The notes below the pieces were generated by a model. It was not told the origin of the DNA. It did not search any database and saw only the letters and a program-made list of their open reading frames with translations. From positions 93,153 to 157,152 of the forward strand of contig NW_004457477.1 of the NCBI RefSeq assembly GCF_000313135.1: a stretch of 64,000 nucleotides of DNA, written 5' to 3'. The first letter of the stretch is position 1, and the number at the start of each line of letters is the position of its first letter. The stretch comes from Acanthamoeba castellanii str. Neff (lineage: Eukaryota > Discosea > Longamoebia > Acanthamoebidae). The position numbers and the translations under genes were made by a program. Below, one piece after another: positions 11,196 to 20,528 of this stretch.

Positions 11196-13490
11196 ATGGG
11201 AAAGAGGAAGCGCGGAGGAAAGGTACCAGTCTCTTCCCCTCTTATGCATACTGTCCCCTTTGGCCGCAGGGGAGGCGAAATCTGCCCAATTTCAACGATT
11301 AACTGATTTAATCGTCGGATTTTGGAAGATTTACAGAAATTGCATTTGTGTAGAACAAATCAACAATCGCTGTTTGAGCGATCGTGTGGTGATGATCGAT
11401 TGATATACTCACGTGGGTTCGGTGTGCAGAAGGGAGGAAAGAAGAAGGGGCAGGCGCCGCCGGTGGTCGATGACAATAAGAAGAAGGTGGAGCAGAGCTT
11501 CGTCATGAAGCGCGGCAAGATCGGCAAGACCCTCCAGTCGCTCCTCGAAGACACACGCCGCGTCATGCTGCCCCACACCGCCCTCCACCTTCGGGTACCA
11601 CACACGCATCACCGCACACACCACCGCACACACACACACGCAACCGCACACACACACGCGCGTGCGCTTACATGATACGTGTTGTTGTTGTTGTTGTTGT
11701 TGGGTTCTTGCAGGAGCGCAAGAGCAACACGCTGAAGGACTTCATTCACGTGGCCGGTCCGCTGGGCGTGACCCACTTCATCATCTTCTCCGCCACCGAC
11801 TTTGGGTCGTACATGCGCATCGCCCGCGTGCCGCACGGACCCACCCTCACCTTCCGCATCTCCTCGTACGCCATCCCCCTCGCGCAGCTCAACGGTCAAC
11901 ACATTACTCACCACACGTCGTGTCGCGTCGCGTCGCGTCGCGTCGTGTCGTGTCGTGTCGTGTCGTGTCGTGCGCATGTGTGTGTGCCGTGCGGTACGTT
12001 CCACGCGTGGTAGGTATTCGCTGGTGCGTGACATTGTGACGCTGCAGCAGAACCCGCACTCTCCCGGATCGGAGTTCAAGTATCCGCCTCTCGTACGTGA
12101 TCCAGCGGTCGACTGTGACCGACCGACGCACCCGCACAGCTGTATGTCAAAATTGACTGGTCGCTCACACTCGTTTCTTCTTCTTCTTCTTCTTCGGGCC
12201 TACGCAGGTGGTGCTGAACAACTTCAAGGGCGCCGAGGAGAACATCAAGCTCATGTCGGTCATCTTCCAGAAGATGTTCTCGCCCATCAACATCAAAAAG
12301 GTGCCCTCATCAGCGCCCAGTAGTCACGTGAATGCGCAGGTGGCGTGGCCGCACACAAACGAAATGCTGACACGCACACGCACACGCACACGCACACGAC
12401 AGATGAAAGTGGAGGAGTGCAAGCGCGTGGTGCTGTTCGAGTACGACAGCGAGTCGAAGACGGTGCAGTTCCGGCACTACCTGGTCACCTCGCACGCCGT
12501 CGGGGTGTCCAAGAGCGTCAAGCGCCTCCTCCAGAAGAAGCTCCCCGACCTCTCCCAGCTCCAGGACATCTCCCAATACGTCCTCCGGTACCGCCACCTC
12601 ACCTGCCACCTTAAATCATAGTAGCCACCTTAACCATCATCACCACCCTTAACGAACGCCGCCACCTTAACAGAGGCGCGAAGGCGAGCGAGAGTGATAT
12701 GGAGGACGGGGAGGACACGCACGTGGAGGTGGAGCGACATATCAAGAAGAAGAAGAGGGTCAAGCGCCGCTTCACGACCGACGTGCGCACCAAGACGCAG
12801 CAGAGCGCGGTGCGGCTGCAGGAGCTCGGGCCGCGCCTCACGCTGTCGCTGGTCAAGGTGCAGGAGGGCTTCTGCGACGGCCAGGTCCTCTACCACCAGT
12901 TCGTCACCAAGACGGCCGAGGAGGAGGCCGAGCTCGAGGCCCGCGTCGAGCGGCAGCGCGAGCTCAAGGAGGCCCGGCGCCAGCAGCAGCTCCTCAACCT
13001 GGCCAAGAAGGGCAAGCTCCCGCCCGGCATGGAGGCCCCCAACCTCGACCAGTCCGACCACCACGACGACGGCGAGGCTGAAGAAGAAGACGACGACAAC
13101 GGCGATGAAGTCGATGATGAAGAAGACGATGATGAAGGTGAAGGTAAAGGTGAAGAAGACGATGAAGGTGAGGAAGAGGGTGAAGAAGGAGAGGAGGAGG
13201 AGGAGAAGGATTATGGGGATGAGGGTGAGGAGGACGAGGAGATTGAGACGCTGAGCAAGAATGCGAAGAAGGCGAAGAAGCAGCAGAAGGCCAACAAGAA
13301 GAGGAAAATCGAGGAAAAGGAGGAGGTCAAGGACGAAGAAGAAGAAGATGAAGGTGAAGAGGAGGAGGCGATGGAGCAGGAGGCGCCCAAGCGGAAGCAG
13401 AAGGCGACCCCCAAGTTCTCGGTGAAGGTGCCCGTCTCCAAGACCCTCAAGCGCGAGCTTTCCAACAAGAACAACAAGAGGAGAGGCTGA
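11196..13490 (+). CDS. PPAN: Peter Pan/SSF1-type Brix-domain ribosome biogenesis protein
   Basis: Exon 1 is only 27 nt (11196-11222, MGKRKRGGK) before a GTACCA donor; exon 2 resumes at 11430. The Brix domain follows: SFVMKRGKIGKTLQSLLED, KDFIHVAGPLGVTHFI, YMRIARVPHGPTLTF, LVRDIVTLQQNPHSPGSEF and LNNFKGAEENIKLM, all characteristic of the PPAN/SSF1 branch. Splicing a GTACCG...ACAG intron (about 12588-12673) joins SQYVLR to GAKASESDMEDGED, and the C-terminal KTQQSAVRLQELGPRLTL...QEGFCDGQVLYHQF is also family-specific. The protein ends in a long acidic/basic tail (Glu, Asp, Lys). Known role: 27S pre-rRNA processing and 60S subunit assembly in the nucleolus. Other family members could be confused by the Brix domain alone, but these motifs fit PPAN best. 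Confidence 0.92.
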
Positions 13491-13529
13491 AGCGTAGCTT
13501 GCGCGTTGATGTTGATGTTGTGGCGCAAA

Positions 13530-13535
13530 AATAAA
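13530..13535 (+). terminator. AATAAA polyadenylation signal
   Basis: AATAAA 40 nt after the Brix gene stop, in the short AT-rich gap separating this gene from the convergent C2-like gene. Confidence 0.45.
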
Positions 13536-13639
13536 CATTTAAATGACAGCCTCTATTCTTTTCTCATTTGTTTTATTATTTTGTTTTTTTTGACAAAAGG
13601 AATAAGTTGAATAAATAAATAAATAAAAGGGTTTATAAA

Positions 13640-16201
13640 TCAGGGCGACTTCTTGGTTGGCGACTTGGTCTTCTTTTCGGCGGCGGGCTTGTCCGTCGTC
13701 GACGTGTGCACGGCCGACGCCGAGCTCCCGCTCTTGCTCTTCCGCTTGTCCTTCTTTGCCAGCTTCAGCTGCTTCTCCTCCACCGGTGGCGCATCGCCGC
13801 TGGAGCTCGAGACGGTGACGGCCTCGTCGCCGCTGCCGCTGCTGGTCCCGGCGCTCTTCTTCTTCTTCTCACTCTCCTCCTCGACCTCCGTGACGACCAC
13901 CACCACGCCGCTCTCCAAGCCCTCGGCTCCTCCGCTTTTGTCCCGCTTGTGCTTGTGCTTCTTCTTCTTCTTGCCGTCGTCGCTGTGCTTGTGGTGACTC
14001 TGCTGTTCGGTGGCGGCGTCGTCGCTGCTGCTGTCCCGCTCCCAGCCCTCCTCTTCTTTGCTGTTGTCGTTGTCGTCGTCGTCGTCGTCGTGCTTCTTCT
14101 TGAGCTTCTTGCCGAGCTTCGACTTGACGAAGCTGCCGCTCGAGCTCTTGTCCTTGTTGTTCTTCTGATGCTGTTTCTTCTTCACCGCCTTCACCCGCTT
14201 CACCACACCATCGCCGTTCGCTTTCTCTTTCTCCTCCTTCTCCTTGTTCTTCTTCTCTTTCTTCTCTTTCTTCTTCTCGCTCTTCGTTTTCGTTTTCCTG
14301 GGCGAGAGGCTGGCCATGTCGCCGTCGGAGAAGGTGCGCGCCTGCGCGCCGCCGCCATTGCTCCAATCGATCGACTGCACGCTAGGGAGCACATCGACCG
14401 ACTTGCTCACCTCGAGCGACACCTGGCTCTGCCGGCCGGTCGTCCAGAACTTCTTGCCGCCGGCGCTGGAGCCTTTGGGGCTGAGCGACCGGGCCTGGGT
14501 GAGGGGCTGCTGCGTGGTGTGGCTCGTGTCCGTCGACGTCAGCAGCTGCCTCAGCTTCGTGATGTCTCGGCTCAGCCGTCGCCCTATGCCGTTTCCGTGC
14601 TTGGCTGTGTGCGTGCGTGCGTGTGCGGTGGTGCGTGTTGCAAGAAAGGCAGAATTTTAGCTCCGATGTCGAGGTTTTAGCTCCGGTGTTGATCACCATG
14701 GTGGTCGTACCAGGTGGAGGGGAGTCGCTGTCGCTGTCGTCGCTGCTGTCGCTCGCGTTGATCGAAATGGTGCGCACGGGCTGGCTGAGGAGCATCTCCT
14801 GCCGCACCGACGTCTTGTCCATGTTCTCCGCGTACTCGGGTCCGCCCACCGCGCGTATGTCCTGGCTCATCAGGAACTCGTTGTGCTTTCGATCACTGCC
14901 GTGTGTGTCGTGTGTGTCGTGTGTCATGTGTGTGTCGGTGTCGTGTGCGGTCAGCGCGTGCGTGGCAGAGAGAGAGAGAGAGAGCTGCGCACATGACTGG
15001 AGACCGTTTGCCGAGGTCGCGCGTGTGGCGCCAGAACTTCTTGCGGTCGGCCGTCGACTTGGGCGTCCCCACCTCCTCCTTGCGCGGCTCCCACTCCTCG
15101 GCCGTCGGTATATCTCCGCTCTATATCCACCGCACACGACACGACACGACACAACACACACGGCACGACACGACACACGCCACACACAGCACGACACGAC
15201 ACGACACACGACCGAAGGTCAGAAATGGGGAGGCGATGTGGTCGTGGAAGGTGGGAAAAGGTACCTTGCCGCCGCTGCGGGAGTCGCGGGTGAAGCGCAT
15301 TCGCGTGCGCAGGTAGCTGGCGGCGTACTTGCTCGGCTGGGCGCCGTCGGCGGCCTTGACCTTGAGCTTGGCGTCGACCCACTGCCACCCGACGTAGAAC
15401 AGCGGCACTGCAGTTGCGGTCAGCCCCATGCGTGTCGTGCGTGTGCGTGTGCGTGTGCGTGTGCGTGTGCGTGTGCGTGTGCGGCGTACGTGTGCACTCG
15501 CCGAGGAGCTTCTGGTGTTCATCGGTGGTGCCGTCCTCCTTTCGGTCCCACAGGGAGATTTTGACCGCATGCTCCTGTCGGTCGGCCACGCTGAAGAAGA
15601 ACGTCTGCGCCCAGAGGGGAAAGACACAAAAAAAAGTCAAAAAAAGATTTAAAAAAGTGTGCGGCCACACTTCGAACCACGGTCAAGTCTAGGCGACTAA
15701 GCCCGAGAGCGCGTGCTCCAAGCGCGTAGAGCGAAAAAACGGGCACAGTAGTAACAAAAAAAGAAAAAGAAAAAGAACGAAAGCGAAGAGCTTTGGGCCG
15801 CGAAAAAGAACGAAAGCGACGGAGAAGTGTCGGGGAGGGAGGGGAAGGAGGGCCTGGTACCTGCGGAGAGGAGGGAGTGGAGAAGGTCTGTTGTTGCTGC
15901 CATCGCTGTTCGGTGGCAGGGATGAGCGCCGAGAAGAAGGGTTGTCTCGGGCTTCCATCTTTTCTGTTGGGGATGTTTATCGTGTCGAGTACTGCGTAGA
16001 AGCAGAGCAGCCCAGAAGAAGATGATGATGAGAAGGTGGTGCAGAGGTGGTGCAGCAAACAAAATAATAAATAAATCACCAAAGCCAAATCCTCCAAATT
16101 TTGATCGAAATCACAAAATTACAAGAAATTGGAGGGAGGAGGCACGCACTGGAGACTTCTAGAATGTCATCTCGTTGATTGTGGGGTGTGGGTGACAGCA
16201 T
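13640..16201 (-). CDS. C2-like domain protein with lysine-rich tail
   Basis: ATG at 16201 opens MLSPTPHNQRDDILEVS; a GTGCGT...GCAG intron joins it to ILDTINIPNRKDGSPR. The next exons read TFFFSVADRQEHAVKISLWD, HQKLLGE and PLFYVGWQWVDAKLKV, a pattern of beta strands and Asp residues like a C2 domain (about residues 15-140). Downstream are linker exons (KKFWRHTRDLGKR, SQDIRAVGGPEYAENM) and a C-terminal third dominated by Lys/Glu/Ser runs (EKKKEKKEKKNKEKEEKEK and similar) ending KSPTKKSP. Possible role: calcium- or lipid-dependent membrane binding with a polybasic tail. No catalytic domain was seen. The C2 assignment rests on fold-like pattern only. Introns hold (GTGCGT)n and (CACGA)n repeats. 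Confidence 0.6.
15433..15482. repeat. (GTGCGT)n hexamer repeat in intron
   Basis: About eight GTGCGT units on the plus strand, inside an intron of the minus-strand C2-like gene. Similar hexamer arrays lie at 2431-2484, 42973-43008 and 47839-47891. Confidence 0.85.
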
Positions 16202-16880
16202 GATCGTCGCGTCGTCTCTCAACGGTCAATCAATCTCCTGGTCAATCTCTTCTTTGGTGTGTGTCGCTTGGTTGTATAAGTTTGTGGTCGTGGTCTCGGT
16301 GCCAACGTAGTTCGCGATGGTTTGACGGCAGCTGTTGCAGCGAACTGCTTCGGTGAAGGTGCCCAGCCCACGCGGTCTCGTACAGCCGAGTGGAGTTGAG
16401 TTAACTCAACTGGTGTGTGGCGTTCAACTGCGTGGCAGCGGCACAACCAGGAACGAACCGTTGAGAGAAAGCCTCGCGGTCTTCTCCCTCCTTGCTGTGT
16501 TGGGTATGAGGTATGAGAGCCCACTGACGCACCCGGGGTACGGGCCTTCTTCGGAGCCAAAAGGGAAAAAGAGCGAAGACGATCTTGAACGAGGCCAGGA
16601 ATCCGAGCCATGTTGCACCACCCAGCTATATCCTGAGCTTCACATATCACAGAGGAGCTCGCCTAGGTCTACCAATCGCCATTTTATCTCGCACATTTTC
16701 TCTTGCGATGCCATTGGCCAAAAATAAAAAGCTTAAATACTGGCTTGCTGACGTCAGCCTTGGCCGAGTTGCGTCCCGTATGTCTGCGCAGAGCTGCAGT
16801 GATCCCGTCGCCCACAGCAAAGCCAACGGGAGCGGAGGAGGAAATACATGGACGCAAGAGCACACTTGCTTGATTTTTGA
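16202..16880. promoter_or_regulatory. Divergent intergenic region with two palindromes
   Basis: 679 bp between the minus-strand C2-like gene and the plus-strand PH-LIM gene. It holds a perfect 18-nt palindrome AGTTGAGTTAACTCAACT (16394-16411) and GCTGACGTCAGC (16747-16758), the latter just downstream of an AT-rich TATA-like AAAATAAAAAGCTTAAATAC. No convincing gene was seen. Confidence 0.4.
16747..16758. promoter_or_regulatory. Palindromic GCTGACGTCAGC element
   Basis: Perfect 12-nt palindrome with a CRE core, 123 bp upstream of the chosen start of the PH-LIM gene. Confidence 0.4.
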
Positions 16881-19800
16881 AATGGAGGCAGACACGGGGC
16901 GCCGCTCCTCCGCCTACAAGGTATTTTTCTCTTCTTCTTCTTCCATCTTCAACATCTTCAAACTTTGTCATTTCATGTATTATTTCAATACAATGTAATA
17001 TTCTATTTTTTTTGTCTTTTGCAGGCGGCCATGGGTAGGTCGGCGGAGAGCGTGATGAACGGGAGCAAGTCAGGGCTGCTCTACAAACAGGGACACAAAT
17101 AAAGAACTGGAAGCGCCGCTGGTTCTCCCTCTGCGGTACATCGACCTTCGTTTTCGTCTTCGTCTTCGTTCTTTTTTTGACTCCGAGTGTGCAGAGAAGC
17201 GGCTGTATTACTTCGAACCGGCCCACAGCGGGGTGCGTTCTTCTTTCTTTTGCTTCGCTCTTGTTCCGGGCCAATGACACTGCTGAGTCAGTGGCTCTCA
17301 TCACCTGTGCTTTGCTCTTTTCTCCCGGTGTGAGCAGGACGCCCGACCGTGTGGCGTCGTGCTGCTCGACGGCTACATCGTGGAGCTGGTCGATGACCCC
17401 AAGCTCATGAAGAAGCTTCTCAAACGAGGCAACAAAGGGGTCAGTCACCATCATCACCGCCAATCGCATACGATCGTCGAGCGGCTGACCTGACTCGTGT
17501 TTTTTTGTTCGTTACAGATCACGCTCTTCCGGTTGTGGCACCCGCGCAAGCCGGAGTACCTGTTGTGCGCCGACAGCGAGGCGGAGATGGAAGAGTGGAT
17601 CGGGGCAATCCTCATCGAGCAGTACCGCCACCAAGCCAACCGCTTGACCGTCGTACAAGGTGCACTTATCGTGTCATATGTGTGTCATGTCGTGTCGTGT
17701 CGTGTCGTTGGTCGTGTCGTTGGTCGTGTCATGTGTCGTGTCGTTTCGTGTGTGTGGTGTGTCGTGTGTGTGGTGTGTGTCGTGTCGTGCTGATGGAAGA
17801 TTTGGCAGATCGGAAGCCCGGTGCCTCTTCCAGGAACAGAGTCACCCACCAATCCCCCAGCCACACCGATGGCGGCCATATAACCCCACGGTCTGGCCGC
17901 GTCGACGCCTTCACCGCGACATACGAGCCGGCCCCCCACCAGCCGCACCACCAGCAGCACCACACCACCAGCCTCTCCAACAACGGCCAGGCGACAGCCG
18001 CCCACGGCTCGGCCGCTTTCCCGTCGTCGCGGAGGGACCTCCTGCCCCACCGCGCACCGCCTCCGGTCCCCACCGTCGCGCCCGCAATCGCCGGTCCCGA
18101 CGGCTCTCGAGGGAGCGGCGGTGACCAAGCGCAGCAGCAGCTGAGATGCGCCAAGTGCGGTGCGGCGGCGGCCAGCGCTGCCGCGTCCAAGTTCTGCCGC
18201 GACTGCGGCACGCCCTTCAACCCGCCGCCATTACCCAATCGCGTCACGGGACCGTCGACGACCTCGTCATCGTCGTCGTCTTCTTCTTCTTCATCATCAT
18301 CGGCGCCGCCTCTCCCGCCTCACACCCACCGCACAGTCCAACCCTCCTACTCGGCCGTCGCAGCGGCTCCTCCGCCTCTTCCTGTTCACAATCACCATCA
18401 CCAGCCGCCGCCGTACAAGACGCCCTATACATTCTTTCCCTCTCCTACCGCCGCCGCCACGACAACCACCACCGTCGCCGCAGGGCCTCCGCTGCCCGCC
18501 AGGGTCTCGCCCGCGCACGCGCCCTCGTCGTCGCTGTCACCGAGAAAGCCTCCGCCCACCGCGTCCGCGCCGCAGCACACCCGCGCCGCGCCGCCCGTGC
18601 CTGCGGCGACCAAACAACACAACACGTTCGCTACGGTGGCGGCGGCGCCGGCTCCGGCCCTGACGCAACCACCCGTGGCCGCCGTTCGCCCTGCGCCCGC
18701 CGTGCCCGCCGCGGCTGCTGCGCCCGCCGCCGTGCCTAAGCGCTTGTCGCCCAAGGCCGCGCCGACGATGTTGCAGAATTCGAATGTGCGGCTCTCGGCA
18801 TTCGGAGGAGTACCACAGGCCAAGCCCACCGTGCTCCCGCTTGCGACGCCGCCGGCCGCGACAATGGCCACCACCACCACGAAGCCCTCGCCTCGCCCCA
18901 CAGTCGTCGCGCCAGCCGCCGCGGCGCCGGCGGTCGCGGTGAAGACTGTCACTCCGTCCCCAGCGCCGTCTGTCGCAGCTGCCGCCCCGACCACCACCGC
19001 GACCCCCAGGCACGCACCAAGCATTCCACCACTCCATGTTGTATGTTGGTCCATGGTCTGGAATGTGTGTGGAATGTGACCGTTAACTGTACATTGATTG
19101 CAGTCAGGGGAATGCGGCGAAGCCGGACCAGAGGGAGCAGATGCGCCAGGCCATCCAGGTGCAGGCCGCCCGGGAGAAGGAGATGCGACAGAAGGTGATG
19201 CAGCGAATGAATGAGAAGCAGGAGCTCAAGAAGACCCAGCAGCTCGAGGAGAAGCGGCAACAGCAGCAGGCGTCGGGCGGTCATCCGCCGCCCGCGGTGC
19301 CGGCCGAGGTCAAGGTCCTCTCCGACAAGCTGACGCGCATCGAAGACGAGATCGACCGGGCGTCGGACACCCAGATCCTCAAGGGCAAGGGTACTCTCTT
19401 CAAACAAAGATTGTGTGTCTTCGCTCTTCGCTCTTCGTTCTTCGCTCTTTTCATAACTGAGTGTCCGGCGGGGTGATGACTGCAGGTGCCGAGCTCAACG
19501 ACTCGCTGAAGGCGCTCAAGGACGACATCTTGCGCGCCCGCCAGAAGCACCCCCAGGTACACGCCCCGTCACGCCTATGGTGACGGTGATGACGATTGGC
19601 GCTCATATATGGTGGGCGCGTCGATGTTAAGGTGACGGGTGACCTGGTGGAGCGGTACAACAAGCTCAGCAAGAGCGTGCCTGCGCGGGTGAACGAAGTC
19701 TTTGCCGTGCAGAACAGCCAAAACGCCCAACAGCGACCACCTGTCAAGGTACCTTTTTTGCACTGCTGCCGCCCCTAGCTGGAGATGGTTACGCTGTAGC

Positions 19801-20156
19801 TCACACCCCGGCCCACCACCACCGCCAGACCATGAACGCCAACTGCTCCAAGTGCGGCAGCAAGCTGTCCGGTGACGTCGTTGAAGTCGCCGGCATGCAC
19901 TTTCACCGAGTACCGCACACGCACACGACCGCACGACACGCACACACCGCACACACATGCACCACCGCCGCACACACCGCGCACACGGCTCACATCAATG
20001 GGGCGCTCGACTCGGCAGGGATGCTTCGGGTGTGCCGGGTGCGGGCGGAAGCTGGAGCGCACGTGCCTCAACATCGGGGACAAGCCCTACTGCGATGCCT
20101 GTGGCAAGCAGGCCTTCATCCGCCACACCCTCAGTCCCGGCGCACCCGCCAAGTGA
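16881..20156 (+). CDS. PH-LIM domain protein with apparent 1-nt frameshift
   Basis: The start chosen at 16881 (MEADTGRRSSAYK) precedes a GTATTT...GCAG intron; an upstream in-frame ATG at 16720 is possible. The next exon begins AAMGRSAESV and enters a PH domain (SGLLYKQG, then NWKRRWFSLC, KRLYYFEPAHSG, CGVVLLDGY, TLFRLWHPRKPEYLLCADS and EMEEWIGAI). The frame breaks between KQG and IKNWKRR at 17088-17092, where one base is missing. A Pro/Ala/Ser-rich linker with a CAKC...CRDC zinc-ribbon-like pair (about 18150-18215) follows, then a coiled coil (REKEMRQKVMQRMNEKQELK). Using the CGCCAG acceptor near 19828, the last exons give a LIM domain: CSKCGSKL, MHFHR, CFGCAGCGRKL, KPYCDACG. Likely a phosphoinositide-binding cytoskeletal adaptor. 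Confidence 0.78.
17702..17796. repeat. GTCGTTGGTCGTG-type intron minisatellite
   Basis: Two GTCGTTGG interruptions in a (GTCGT)n array inside an intron of the PH-LIM gene. The same interruption recurs at 22521, 35111, 40997 and 49852, always in this orientation on the plus strand. Confidence 0.75.
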
Positions 20157-20528
20157 CCACCCACCCGCCCACCCACCCCAACCACCACAGCCACGGCACA
20201 GAACCGTCGATCGAATGTTTGCTGATGGCATTGAACGTGCTCTTTGCCAATTCTTCGCTGTGTTCCTTGGCGCAGCGAGGAGGCGCGGCCCAATCATGGT
20301 GCGGCCGGTCATGTTGTCTGACGAAATTTCGATTGGATGGCAAAGAGCTGATCGCTCGGGATCCACGCCTGTTGTAGGGGCACAAAAAAAGGCCTTTGTT
20401 CTCTACTCCCACCCCTCAAGACACACCTGCTACTGCTTGGTGGCCTCTCTCTCACTCTTCCATTCTCTCAGACTCCACTAAGAAACCACATACCTCCAGC
20501 ACCCCCCAAAAAACCTGCTACACAAGAT
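20157..20528. other. Intergenic spacer, no gene seen
   Basis: 372 bp between the PH-LIM stop and the PLC-like start. It begins with a (CCAC)-rich stretch and contains no coding signal I can support. Confidence 0.5.

Noticed and set aside
12699..13490. Separate acidic-protein gene after the Brix domain
   Set aside because: A phase-matched intron joins it to the Brix exons, and QSAVRLQELGPRLTL is a PPAN C-terminal motif, so it belongs to the same gene.
15665..15740. tRNA-like TTCGA stretch
   Set aside because: The arms flanking the TTCGA loop do not pair, and no anticodon arm or acceptor stem could be drawn.
19832..20156. Stand-alone LIM protein starting at MNANCSKCG
   Set aside because: An 80-nt GTACC...GCCAG intron joins the coiled-coil exon to it in phase, giving one PH-LIM protein; a separate gene would leave almost no promoter.
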